The notes under the pieces: model-generated
Databases searched by the model: none
The model's input: only the letters and a program-made list of their open reading frames with translations
What the model was told of the DNA's origin: nothing
Assembly (NCBI RefSeq): GCF_046630445.1
Contig: NC_092338.1
Coordinates: forward strand, 152,506,501-152,570,500
Source of the DNA: Rutidosis leptorrhynchoides
Lineage: Eukaryota > Streptophyta > Magnoliopsida > Asterales > Asteraceae
DNA: 64,000 nt
Direction: 5' to 3'
In this document: in pieces, positions 37,801 to 50,211 of the stretch
Position numbering within the stretch: position 1 is the first letter of the stretch
Layout of the letters: each line of letters starts with the position of its first letter
Translations under genes and position numbers: made by a program

Positions 37801-38084
37801 TTTTTACATATGTAGTTCATTGTTAATATACTTAATGATATGTTTACTTATCATAGTATCATGTTAACTATATATATATCCATATATATGTCATCATATA
37901 GTTTTTACAAGTTTTAATGTTCGTGAATCACCGGTCAACTTGGGTGGTCAATTGTCTATATGAAACATATTTCAATTAATCAAGTCTTAACAAGTTTGAT
38001 TGCTTAACATGTTGGAAACATTTAATCATGTAAATATCAATCTCAATTAATATATATAAACATGGAAAAGTTCGGGTCACTACA
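34835..38084 (-). repeat. 3' LTR of element 1
   Basis: 3250 bp, starts TGAAATGTCCC and ends GGTCACTACA. In minus orientation it contains an AATAAA signal near 34967 and a TATA-like motif near 35350, within a core shared with other LTR families. Confidence 0.93.
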
Positions 38085-38085
38085 G

Positions 38086-38099
38086 TACCTACCCGTTAA
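38086..38099 (-). promoter_or_regulatory. polypurine tract, element 1
   Basis: On the minus strand this reads TTAACGGGTAGGTA, one base before the 3' LTR. A second copy of this motif lies upstream of gag at 42840-42853. A perfect 8-bp hairpin at 38102-38120 separates it from the pol stop codon. Confidence 0.8.
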
Positions 38100-38119
38100 A
38101 TAAATTTCGTCCCGAAATT

Positions 38120-39223
38120 TTAAGCTGTTGAAGGTGTTGACGAATCTTCTGGAAATAGATGCGGGTATTTCTTCTTCATCTGATCTTCACGCTCCCAGGT
38201 GAACTCGGGTCCTCTACGAGCATTCCATCGAACCTTAACAATTGGTATCTTGTTTTGCTTAAGTCTTTTAACCTCACGATCCATTATTTCGACGGGTTCT
38301 TCGATGAATTGAAGTTTTTCGTTGATTTGGATTTCATCTAACGGAATAGTGAGATCTTCTTTAGCAAAACATTTCTTCAAATTCGAGACGTGGAAAGTGT
38401 TATGTACAGCCGCGAGTTGTTGAGGTAACTCAAGTCGGTAAGCTACTGGTCCGACACGATCAATAATCTTGAATGGTCCAATATACCTTGGATTTAATTT
38501 CCCTCGTTTACCAAATCGAACAACGCCTTTCCAAGGTGCTAATTTAAGCATGACCATCTCTCCAATTTCAAATTCTATATCTTTTCTTTTAATGTCAGCG
38601 TAGCTCTTTTGTCGACTTTGGGCGGTTTTCAACCGTTGTTGAATTTGGATGATCTTCTCGGTAGTTTCTTGTATAATCTCAGGACCCGTAATTTTTCTAT
38701 CCCCCACTTCACTCCAACAAATCGGAGACCTGCACTTTCTACCATAAAGTGCTTCAAACGGCGCAATCTCAATGCTTGAATGGTAGCTGTTGTTGTAGGA
38801 AAATTCTGCTAACGGTAGATGTCGATCCCAACTGTTTCTGAAATCAATAACACATGCTCGTAGCATGTCTTCAAGCGTTTGTATCGTCCTTTCACTCTGC
38901 CCATCAGTTTGTGGATGATAGGCAGTACTCATGTCTAGACGAGTTCCTAATGCTTGCTGTAATGTCTGCCAGAATCTTGAAATAAATCTGCCATCCCTAT
39001 CAGAGATAATAGAGATTGGTATTCCATGTCTGGAGATGACTTCCTTCAAATACAGTCGTGCTAACTTCTCCATCTTGTCATCTTCTCTTATTGGCAGGAA
39101 ATGTGCTGATTTGGTGAGACGATCAACTATTACCCAAATAGTATCAAAACCACTTGCAGTCCTTGGCAATTTAGTGATGAAATCCATGGTAATGTTTTCC
39201 CATTTCCATTCCGGGATTTCGGG
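38120..39223 (-). CDS. chromovirus integrase core and chromodomain
   Basis: This is the downstream part of the polyprotein, after the stop at 39224-39226. The first Met of the frame is at 39187, but the frame is open from 39223 and matches integrase sequence from there. Motifs are [10 protein letters not shown] and [13 protein letters not shown] (first catalytic Asp), [10 protein letters not shown] (second Asp), and [12 protein letters not shown] (Glu). A GPFKII block follows in the GPY/F region. The last 50 residues ([32 protein letters not shown]) form a chromodomain, which in this lineage steers integration towards particular chromatin. Confidence 0.93.
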   Translation of the reverse strand, partial: PEIPEWKWENITMDFITKLPRTASGFDTIWVIVDRLTKSAHFLPIREDDKMEKLARLYLKEVISRHGIPISIISDRDGRFISRFWQTLQQALGTRLDMSTAYHPQTDGQSERTIQTLEDMLRACVIDFRNSWDRHLPLAEFSYNNSYHSSIEIAPFEALYGRKCRSPICWSEVGDRKITGPEIIQETTEKIIQIQQRLKTAQSRQKSYADIKRKDIEFEIGEMVMLKLAPWKGVVRFGKRGKLNPRYIGPFKIIDRVGPVAYRLELPQQLAAVHNTFHVSNLKKCFAKEDLTIPLDEIQINEKLQFIEEPVEIMDREVKRLKQNKIPIVKVRWNARRGPEFTWEREDQMKKKYPHLFPEDSSTPSTA

Positions 39224-41831
39224 TTATTGAAGTAGACCTGATGGTTTCTGATGCTCAGCTTTGACCTTAGAACACGTCAAACATTCTCCTAAGTATTTAG
39301 CAACATCGGCTTTCATACCCGGCCACCAAAAATGTTTCTTGAGATCCTTGTACATCTTCCCCGTTCCAGGATGTATTGAGTATCTGATTTTATGAGCTTC
39401 TCTAAGTACCATTTCTCTCATATCTCCAAATTTTGGTACCCAAATCCTTTCAGCCCTATACCGGGTTCCGTCTTCCCGAATATTAAGATGCTTCTCCGAT
39501 CCTTTGGGTATTTCATCCTTTAAATTTCCCTCTTTTAAAACTCCTTGTTGCGCCTCCTTTATTTGAGTAGTAAGGTTATTATGAATCATTATATTCATAG
39601 ATTTTACTCGAATGGGTTCTCTGTCCTTCCTGCTCAAGGCATCGGCTACCACATTTGCCTTCCCCGGGTGGTAACGAATCTCAAAGTCGTAATCATTCAA
39701 TAATTCAATCCACCTACGCTGCCTCATATTCAGTTGTTTCTGATTAAATATGTGTTGAAGACTTTTGTGGTCGGTATATATAATACTTTTGACCCCATAT
39801 AAGTAGTGCCTCCAAGTCTTTAATGCAAAAACAACCGCGCCTAATTCCAAATCATGCGTCGTATAATTTTGTTCATGAATCTTCAATTGTCTAGACGCAT
39901 AAGCAATCACCTTCGTTCGTTGCATTAATACACAACCGAGACCTTGCTTTGATGCGTCACAATAAATCACAAAATCATCATTCCCTTCAGGCAATGACAA
40001 TATAGGTGCCGTAGTTAGCTTTTTCTTCAATAACTGAAACGCTTTCTCTTGTTCATCATTCCATTCAAATTTATTCCCTTTATGCGTTAATGCAGTCAAG
40101 GGTTTTGCTATTCTGGAAAAGTCTTGGATGAACCTTCTGTAGTAACCAGCTAGTCCTAAAAACTGGCGTATGTGTTTCGGAGTTTTCGGGGTTTCCCACT
40201 TTTCAACAGTTTCTATCTTTACCGGATCCACCTTAATACCTTCTTTGTTCACTATGTGACCGAGGAATTGAACTTCTTCCAACCAAAATGCACACTTTGA
40301 AAACTTAGCGTACAATTCTTCCTTCCTCAATACTTCTAACACCTTTCTCAAATGTTCACCGTGTTCTTGGTCATTCTTTGAGTAAATAAGTATGTCATCA
40401 ATGAAAACAATGACAAACTTGTCAAGGTATGGTCCACACACTCGGTTCATAAGGTCCATGAACACAGCTGGTGCATTAGTTAAACCAAACGGCATGACCA
40501 TAAACTCGTAATGACCGTAACATGTTCTGAAAGCAGTCTTTGGAATATCATCTTCTTTCACCCGCATTTGATGATACCCGGAACGTAAGTCAATCTTTGA
40601 ATAAACAGACGAGCCTTGTAGTTGATCAAATAAGTCGTCGATTCTCGGTAGTGGGTAGCGGTTCTTGATGGTAAGTTTGTTCAACTCTCGGTAGTCGATA
40701 CACAACCTGAATGTACCATCTTTCTTCTTGACAAACAAAACAGGAGCTCCCCACGGTGATGTGCTTGGTCGAATGAAACCACGCTCTAAAAGTTCTTGTA
40801 ATTGGCTTTGCTGTTCTTTCATCTCGCTGGGTGCGAGTCTGTAAGGAGCATGAGCTATTGGTGCAGCTCCTGGTACAAGATCTATTTGAAATTCAACGGA
40901 TCGATGTGGGGGTAATCCTGGTAATTCTTTCAGAAATACATCAGGAAATTCTTTTGCAATGGGAACATCATTGATGCTCTTTTCTTCAGTTTGTACTTTC
41001 TCGACGTGTGCTAGAACAGCATAGCAACCTTTTCTTATTAGTTTTTGTGCCTTCAAATTACTAATAAGATGTAGCTTCGTGTTGCCCTTTTCTCCGTACA
41101 CCATTAAGGGTTTTCCTTTTTCTCGTATAATGCGAATTGCATTTTTGTAACAAACGATCTCTGCTTTCACTTCTTTCAACCAGTCCATACCGATTATCAC
41201 ATCAAAACTCCCTAACTCTACTGGTATCAAATCAATCTTAAATGTTTCGCTAACCAGTTTAATTTCTCGATTCCGACATATATTATCTGCTGAAATTAAT
41301 TTACCATTTGCTAATTCGAGTAAAAATTTACTATCCAAAGGCGTCAATGGACAACTTAATTTAGCACAAAAATCTCTACTCATATAGCTTCTATCTGCAC
41401 CCGAATCAAATAAAATGTAAGCAGATTTATTGTCAATAAGAAACGTACCCGTAACAAGCTCCGGGTCTTCCTGTGCCTCTGCCGCATTAATATTGAAAAC
41501 TCTTCTGCGGCCTTGTCCATTCGTGTTCTCCTGGTTCGGGCAATTTCTAATAATGTAGCCCGGTTTTCCACATTTATAACAAACTACATTGGCATAACTT
41601 GCTCCGACACTACTTGCTCCGCCATTACTCGTTCCGACACCATTTGTTCCTTTCGTTCTGTTAACCCCTGGTCCGTAGACCTCACACTTCGCCGCGCTAT
41701 GACCATTTCTTTTACACTTGTTGCAAAATTTGGTGCAGAACCCCGAGTGATACTTTTCACACCTTTGGCATAGCTGCTTCTGATTGTTGTTGTTGTTGCG
41801 GTTATTATTGTTGTTGGGATGATTGTTGTAG

Positions 41832-41866
<35 letters not shown>

Positions 41867-42700
41867 GGGCCGTTTGTTGTAGTTACGATTGATGTTGCGA
41901 TTGTTGGGATAATTGTTGCGATTATTGTTGTAATTGCTGTTGTTGTTGTATTGGTGATTCTTATCACCGTTTTCCTCCCACTTTCTTTTTACTTGCTTCA
42001 CATTGGCCTCTTCAGCAGTCTGTTCTTTAATTCTTTCTTCAATCTGGTTCACTAGTTTGTGAGCCATTCTACATGCCTGTTGTATGGAGGCGGGCTCGTG
42101 TGAACTTATATCTTCTTGGATTCTTTCCGGTAATCCTTTCACAAACGCGTCGATCTTCTCTTCCTCATCTTCGAAAGCTCCCGGACACAATAGGCACAAT
42201 TCTGTGAATCGTCTTTCGTACTTGGTAATATCAAATCCTTGAGTTCGTAACCCTCTAAGTTCTGTCTTGAGCTTATTGACCTCGGTCCTGGGACGGTACT
42301 TCTCGTTCATCAAGTGCTTGAATGCTGACCACGGTAGTGCGTACGCATCATCTTGTCCCACTTGCTCTAGATAGGTATTCCACCATGTTAACGCAGAACC
42401 TGTGAAGGTATGCGTAGCGTACTTCACTTTGTCCTCTTCAGTACACTTACTTATGGCAAACACCGATTCGACCTTCTCGGTCCACCGTTTCAATCCGATC
42501 GGTCCTTCGGTTCCATCAAATTCTAAAGGTTTGCAGGCAGTGAATTCTTTGTAGGTGCATCCTACACGATTTCCTGTACTGCTAGATCCAAGGTTATTGT
42601 TGGTATGTAGCGCAGCCTGTACTGCGGCTATGTTTGAAGCTAGAAAAGTACGGAATTCCTCTTCATTCATATTCACGGTGTGTCGAGTAGTCGGTGCCAT
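39224..42700 (-). CDS. chromovirus gag-protease-RT-RNase H, ends at a premature stop
   Basis: Numbering follows the longest frame (Met at 42736). The native gag start is more likely MAPTTR at 42700. Gag occupies about 13-330, with an Asn-rich run at 265-318. Zinc knuckle one is C338, C341, H346, C351. A second, [14 protein letters not shown] at 386-399, has Tyr394 where His is expected. Protease has DSGA at 444-447. RT runs from about 630 ([20 protein letters not shown]) with FIDD at 778-781. RNase H ([17 protein letters not shown]) and the HHCC zinc part of integrase follow. The frame stops at TAA 39224-39226 where relatives have a Gln codon, then resumes in the same frame, so it is one nonsense change. 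Confidence 0.94.
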
Positions 42701-42839
42701 TTCCTTCAAAATAGTCAAATGGAACAAGTTAATCATATAGAATATTAAGAGTAGTTAATAGTATTTCGTAGCATAATATGAACTCATTTATAAAAGCTTT
42801 TTCTTCATATTAGCGTTTTATAAGTTTAAATTCGGGTAG

Positions 42840-42853
42840 TACCTACCCGTTAA
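42840..42853 (-). promoter_or_regulatory. internal polypurine-like motif upstream of gag, element 1
   Basis: On the minus strand this reads TTAACGGGTAGGTA, identical to the 3' polypurine tract of the same element. It lies in the leader about 140 bases before the gag start. Whether it primes DNA synthesis is inference. Confidence 0.45.
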
Positions 42854-43087
42854 GTTCATACTTAGTAGCTAATATACAATTCAACTACTACAATTCTATA
42901 TGAAAAACTGATTATAATAATATTTCGCGTTCAAACTTTTACACAATATTTTACAAACTTACAATACCGCTTATTTTACATATAGCATGAAATATAGCAC
43001 ACAATAAATTTGATACAAGATGGTTGTGAAGATAATTCTAGCTAGTACACAAGTCGTTCAGCAAAGGCAATAAAGACACGTAATTCA

Positions 43088-46000
43088 TGTGAAGACCCGT
43101 CCTAATCCATCCGGACGAAGTCCATATCGATTATAAACGATTCACAACAGTTGATTACATCGCGAGGTACTTGACCTCTATATGATACATTTTACAAACA
43201 TTGCATTCGTTTTTGAAAAGACAAACTTTCATTACATCGAAAGTTGACAGGCATGCATACCATTTCATAATATATCCAACTATAATTGACTTGATAATAA
43301 TCTTGATGAACTCGACGACTCGAATGCAACGTCTTTTGAAATATGCCATGAATGACTCCAAGTAATATCTATAAAATGAGCAAATACACAGCGGAAGATT
43401 TCTTTCGTACCTGAGAATAAACATGCTTTAAAGTGTCAACCAAAAGGTTGGTGAGTTCATTAGTTTAACTTAAACAATCGTTTCCATCATTTTAATAGAC
43501 CACAAGATTTCAGATTTCCATTTCTCATAAACATACGTCCCATGCATAGAGACAAAAATATCATTCATATGGATTGAACACCTGGTAACCGACATTAACA
43601 ATATGCATATATAAGAATATCCCCATCATTCCGGGATCCTCCTTCGGACATGATATAAATTTCGAAGTACTAAAACATCCGGTACTTTGGATGGGGCTTG
43701 TTGGGCCCGATAGATCTATCTTTAGGATTCGCGTCAATTAGGGTGTCTGTTCACTAATTCTTAGATTACCAGACTTAATAAAAATGGGCATATTCGACTT
43801 CGATAATCCAACCATAGAATGTAGTTTCACGTACTTGTGTCAATTTCGTAAAACAGTTATAAAAGTTGCGCATGTATTCTCAGCCCAAAAATATAAAGGG
43901 TAAAAAGGCAAATGAAACTCACGATACTGTATTTTGTAGTAAAAATACATATGACGTCATTGAACAATGCAGGGTTGGCCTCAGATTCACGAACCTATAT
44001 CAATTGTGTATATATTAATAAGTATAATGTAAGTTACAAAATTTCATTTATTAATATGTATTATTTATATATTATAGTTTTGTAGAATTTATTCTAACCT
44101 TTATTTTAAAACGTATACTTATATTATATTTTAAGTTATATTTTATATATATATATCGATTTTATGTATATATATCTATAATGATTTACGTTTATATAAA
44201 TAGTGACATTAATATATTTATATACATATATTTGTGGTTAGTATTGTATTTATGAAATTTTATTAGTTTGTTATGTGAATTATTAATACAATCCTAGTAT
44301 ATACCATAAGTATATATATAGTGTACAAAAGATTTATTTGTTAAAATAATAATTTAGATAATAATGATTTACTAATAATAATAATAATTTTATTAATAAT
44401 GATAATACTAATAGCAAAAAAAATGAAAATGATAACTGTTAATGATACTAATAATAATAACTCTAAAATAATATTAATACTAATACCATACTTATGTTAA
44501 TAATAAGGGTTCTAATATTTATAAAATGATAAATGATAATCATAATAATACTAGTAAATATTAATGATGATACTGATAAATATGATATTATTAATTGTAA
44601 ATGTACTGATGATACTATTATTTATAAACCGGTACAAATTCTAATATTGATGATAATAATATATTTTTATTTCCTTCATAATAATAATAATGATAATCAT
44701 AATCATAATCCTAATGATGATAAAATACTAAAATGATAAGTTTATTACTAATAATAATATTATTAATACCTATCATAATAATAATAGTAATGTCTATAAT
44801 ACTTTCAAATATGATAACAAGTATGATACTAATAATAACAATAACAATAACAATCAAAACAATCACAATAATAATAATAATAATACTAATAATAATTAAT
44901 ATATAATAACAATAATAAAATTAGAAAAGAAAACTACCTCACATGAAAAGAGTTTCAAAAAAAAAAAAAAACTGCCGTCCTCTGGACTCGATCTCGTGAC
45001 CACATGCTCACACGCAAACACTCTCGACCATCCCACCAATTCTGATTCTCTGTACTAATATCGAATTTAAATTTTATATATAAACTGTTTTTCTTCTATT
45101 CCTCTTCTTCTCCACAAGTCTCATGGATTCAACAAAACATCAATAACAAAAAAAAAAAAAATCGGGGTTCCCTTTAAAGCTTCAAAACATTACAGAAAAA
45201 AAAATAATTTGGGTTCTAAAATAAAAAAAAAAATATACTAAAGGCCTACTGCAACGTCGGTTCTTGGAACAAAAAAAAATTGATTTCGTAATAGATAACA
45301 TTATAGATAATGTTTATAAGACGAAATAGTTTTCTAAACATGTATAAAAACTACTGGAATCGTCAATTTGATCAGAAACATATACACGAACGCGAATTTG
45401 TCTCAAGAACAATTGTTGACTTTTTTTAAACTAAACTTTGACTTCAAAATTCAAGATCGATATAAAGATTTGAGAGTTGAGATTTTGCAGATAGATTCAA
45501 AGAAAGATTTCTAACCTTTCCGCATTTTTAGATTTTGAAACTTTATTCGAAATTGAATTAAGAGAAAAAAAATTGGAGCGTGCAGAGAAGAAGAAAAAAA
45601 AAATCACTGTGCTCTTTAATCCCATTGGATTTCCTTTTTATTTGATTTGCAATTATACATAATCATGTTGTAATAATAGAGACCGGTTGATAAAAATGGA
45701 GAAAATGTCAACACAGGTTCACGAGTTGGGAGCAGGAAAGAAACAAAACAAAAAAAAATAATAGAGATAAAGGATACAGAGGTCACGCGTATAATATAGA
45801 TCCATACTGTTTTTTTTAATTAATAATAATAATATATAATAACAATACTATTAATATCTAATAATATTAATAAAATTAATAATAATGATAAATATAATAT
45901 TAATGATAATAATAATTGTAAAAATGATAATAATAATAATAATAATACCATACTAATTATGATAATATTAATATTTTATCAATAATAATAATATTAGTAA

Positions 46001-46869
46001 TAATAATCTAATATATACATCCAATTTCATCTTTATATGATATAAAGTGATATTATGAATACAAATATTGATATTTGACGATACAAATAACATTACTACA
46101 ACAACTATATTTGTATTTAAATTTAATTTATTAATATCATCTATTATTATGTAATATTTAATAATTATGTAATATGTATTATAACATATACTGAATATTA
46201 TATATTTATGCATTTTAATATAAATATATTATAATATTTATTTACATACTAATTATATTATACTTATGTATGTAATTATGAAAAATATAAATGTTTTCTA
46301 TATGTAAGTATTATATATATTTATTAAAATAGTACATTATTTCATCATAGATATATTATAAATTTCTACATATACATAATATAATAATTATGTATAAAAT
46401 CATATATATATAGTTATATTTATGTATATATGTATACTACCAAATATATAAAATCATGTTTTAAATGTTGAGTAGATGATTAATTATGTATATTAAACAA
46501 TTAACTACAAAGTATAACATTGTACATTTAATATTTTGATAACGTTGATAAAATATGTTTGAATCATTTATATACAATATACTATATATATTCAAAATGA
46601 AAATCTTTAGTTATTAAATGTTATCTTTTATAATAACAAAATTACTTAATAGTTCATTAATACTAATATAATTAGTTTTATATATAATTATTTATATTTA
46701 CATTCTTAGTTACAATTAAAGGTTCGTGAATCGTCGGAAATAGTTAAAGGTAAAATGTTATCATGAAATAGTTCAAACATAATGAGACTCGGTTTAATAG
46801 ACTTTGCTTATCGAGTCGAATCATATAAGATTATGTTTAAATTTGGTCGGAAATTCCCGGGTCATCACA
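43088..46869 (-). repeat. 3' LTR of element 2
   Basis: Very AT-rich with long ATA/ATT trinucleotide tracts (44340-44930, 45820-46000). In minus orientation a tRNA-like box B (AGATCGAGTCC) lies near 44985, followed by a T-run. Confidence 0.93.
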
Positions 46870-46870
46870 A

Positions 46871-46884
46871 TACCTACCCGTTAA
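46871..46884 (-). promoter_or_regulatory. polypurine tract, element 2
   Basis: On the minus strand this reads TTAACGGGTAGGTA next to the 3' LTR, identical to element 1. A perfect 8-bp hairpin lies at 46887-46905. Confidence 0.8.
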
Positions 46885-47276
46885 AGAAATTTCGTCCCGA
46901 AATTTGAGTGAGGTCGTCATAGCTAACAATAAATATGTTTTCCTGACGAATATGAGTTGATAACTTGAGTTTTATCATCATTGAGTAATATGGATAAAAA
47001 TAATTCGATTATTCGAAGAGTGCGAATGAAGCTATTCACAAAAGGATGAAATGAGAAACAAAGATTTGTTTTTAACTTTTGACGTAGTCAGGTTTGAATT
47101 TAGAAAATAAGGTGCGTCTTAACTTTTGACATTGCCTTGGTTGAATTCCGGAATTTAAGGGATTTAAAGAAAATCTTGAAGATCTATAAAATCTGATTCT
47201 TCGGGATTTATGGAAATTAAGATCTCTTTAATTAAATACGGTGATCTGCCTCGATTACTACGTCTGATATTTCCAG

Positions 47277-47286
47277 TATAAATTAA
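47277..47286 (+). promoter_or_regulatory. TATA box candidate, antisense to element 2
   Basis: TATAAATTAA is followed about 30 bases later by a pyrimidine-rich stretch (TCTTCCTTTCCATTATTCTC) that would suit a start site. It precedes the small ORF at 47359 by 82 bases. Confidence 0.4.
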
Positions 47287-47358
47287 GCTCTTCCTTTCCA
47301 TTATTCTCACCATTCTTATACTTTCTTTCTTAGTTCATACATCCAAAAGATTCTGAAA

Positions 47359-47532
47359 ATGATTAATCCAGTTCTGATCCTTGTCCTCATCCTTACTATC
47401 GCAACAATCATTCTCCTTTTCCAACTTCCACCAGAGGAATCTGCTTTCTTCTACTTCACCCTCGGGATTATAATATTTTTAATTCTCCCGTGTATTTATG
47501 TTGCGATAAACATTGATATACACGGTTTGTAA
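47359..47532 (+). CDS. small two-helix ORF, antisense in element 2 (hypothetical)
   Basis: This 57-residue frame starts MINPVLILVLILTIATIILL and ends at TAA (47530-47532). It consists almost entirely of two hydrophobic segments, residues 4-22 and 30-50, separated by FQLPPEESAFF, so it would be a small hairpin membrane protein. It lies on the plus strand, opposite to the element. A TATA-like box and pyrimidine-rich leader precede it, and the ATG follows GAAA. I recognise no family. It could also be a chance ORF, since 57 codons is short. The corresponding part of element X lies beyond the window. Confidence 0.3.
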   Translation: MINPVLILVLILTIATIILLFQLPPEESAFFYFTLGIIIFLILPCIYVAINIDIHGL

Positions 47533-48004
47533 TTTATGTGTTGTTATCGGACTTTATATTCTCCCTTATATTTCAAAGCTCTATGCTTTTGTTTTCTCTT
47601 CCCGACTTCAAGTCAAGCGAATAATGGTCCAGAATTTATAGATATAGAGTTTCGAATGATTATAATGTTCTAAGCATGAAGGAACGTGATAGCACGATTT
47701 GATTTTCAAATTTATCAACATCACGGAAGATAGAACCATCAAGAATACATTTTCTTGATTTGTTACGGAGTTAAGTAGGATGAAAGAGTTATGTAACATG
47801 GCACATGATGACGTTATGATCTGTGAATCATCACGTTTCATTTAGAAACTCAGCATGACTTACTGTAATATAATCACGTTGATCAAGTGTCATTATATTA
47901 TACTAACTCATGCATCAGTTCCCATCATTACTTCAATAACATTCATATTTTAAGCTTGAAAATTTACAGAATATAGAAACTAACAGTTTCTATATGATGT
48001 AATA

Positions 48005-48620
48005 CTGATAGCACGAAAAGATTAATGATTTCAGATAAGAATAGTTATAAAAATATCTCCAGAAATATGGAGGATATTTATAATGAAAGGTACGATAATA
48101 TCTCAGAATATCTAAGATCAGAGGATGATAGAAACTATTGTCTGCAAGGGTTTAGAGTAAGGAGCAAGTTATTCACTATAGACTTTAGCAGACATTGAAT
48201 TATTTGGATTCTTTGAAGTCAAACTTATTCTTTGTGATTTATCCACGGCTTTCTTCATAGTTTCGCATAATCTGCTTTTCGGTACTATATTTTCTATTGA
48301 ATGTTTCCAATATATTGATACACAGGAAGCACGAAGAGGTATATAATTTCGGACGAGAATATTTATGAAAATATCCTCAGAAATATCAAAGATATTGATG
48401 ATGATATTTTGGAATTTCTAAGTTCGACGGTTGATGGAGAAAGATTTTCTGCAAGATTTTAACATGACTTCGGAGCAAGATATTCTCTAAAGATTTCAAC
48501 GGATCCAGAATTACCTGAATCCTTTGAATATAGAATTTGGTCCTTGTATTTGTCCTTGGTCTCCTTCATGGGTAACTCAATCTGTTTTTCAATACCCAAT
48601 TTTCTATCGAGCGTTCCTAA
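48005..48620. repeat. imperfect tandem duplication, about 315-bp period
   Basis: Segments 48005-48310 and 48325-48620 share ordered blocks: GCACGAA(A/G)AG, AATATCTCCAGAAATAT-like, TTTCTGCAAG, TCTTTGAA, CTTCAT-G, and CAATCTG/TAATCTG with TTTTC and TTTTCTATCGAA-like endings. Divergence is substantial. Confidence 0.5.
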
Positions 48621-50211
48621 CACTCCTTTCTTTATCATCAAACTTTTGTCCGTTTAGACCATCTACCATTTTTCTGTTTCCTCTGCATTTAATGCTATGA
48701 TATCTGAATCATCGGTTATTAATCCGAGGTGGTTTCAGGAGAATTGTATTTTTAGATGATTAAACGCTGATGGTAATATGATAGAATATGAAAGGTTACC
48801 TGGTAACAATAAAAGAGCACGCGTATATATAAACGTTATAATAAGGTTGTTTCGTACGAAAAGTCGAAGTTGACTTGTTGGAGCTGTGACAAAATTGGCT
48901 AATTTTGAAAAGGGATCGCAAAGTTGTTTTTGTTAATAAATGCCAAAGGATCTGACGCGGCTACGTGTTGAACTTTTACTCAATTGCCGAGAGTTTCTCA
49001 GGTGCATAACTATATGCATAAATCTTTCCTTCCGTAGATGAAGTGCGGTTGATTCATCCTATCGATTGAGGTGTTTTCAAGAATCATGAAAGGTTTGAAC
49101 GCAGAATGTAATCGTGAAGATACAAATGAGGTTTAAGACGAAATCAAGTGGCAAACTTGAAGAATTGTTTAGTTTCATATGTTATATTCAATATTTTAAT
49201 TCATTTTAATAGTCCAATGTTATTAGTCCACAGTCGATAGTCCACAGTTGACAGTGCAATCATTCATATATAGTTTAATATATAATATTTGAATTAATTA
49301 ATACGTATCGTGACCCGTGTACATGTCTCAGACTCGATCACAACTCAAAGTATATATATTATTATAGAATCAACCTCAACCCTTTATAGAGAACTCGATC
49401 ATTACTGCATATAGAGTGTCTATGGTGATTCCAAATAATATATATAGATGTGTCGATATGATATGTCAAAACCTTGTATACGTGTTCCAATATTTAAAGT
49501 GCGTAAAATAAATAACATAAATTAAATGACGATAAATAAAGTGCGTAAAGTAAATAACAGAAATTAAATGACAATAAATAAAATTGCAAGAATATAAATT
49601 GCGATAAAATAAATTGCGATAAATAAATTGCGATAAATAAAATGTAATACGGAATTAACAGTTAGTTAGGAACAGTTAGCTAGGATTTTGTTAGCGTGGT
49701 TTCTTAATAAAATTTAATATTGTTAATTAGTCTGTTTCTAATCAATTTTTATTGTGTCCATTATTTCTTCATTATGCCACTTGTTGGATTCTGATAGGTC
49801 AAAATCCAAATATGAAATTGAATTTGAATAAAAATAGTTATTCTTTGGTGAACGGATAAGTATCCCGGTGGTTGTAAATAGGATAGTGAATAACTGTTGA
49901 ATCAGATTCGAAGAATATACAGTGTAACTTATTAATGTGAAATTTAAATATTCCTCGGGTATTACCTACCCGTTAAAATATTTTTATTATTAACAGTTTG
50001 TACAAAAGAATTTTTAATTACAATCTTTATGAAAACATATATACATATATATTTTCTTCAGATGTAATCATGAATTTAATGAGTTAACATGATATTAAAC
50101 TCATTTAGTTTTCAGTTGGAACTAGAATAAATAATCTCTAAAACATTAGAGATTACATAATCACCATGTCGAACGAAGATAACTGATGTAGAACGTCATG
50201 TAGAATGATGA

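Noticed and set aside
41584..42055. Thr/Ile-rich and Val-rich frames on both strands
   Set aside because: Shadows of the Asn-rich trinucleotide tract in gag.
44533..44736. Asn/Ile/Asp-rich frame in the element-2 LTRs
   Set aside because: Product of ATA/AAT trinucleotide tracts.
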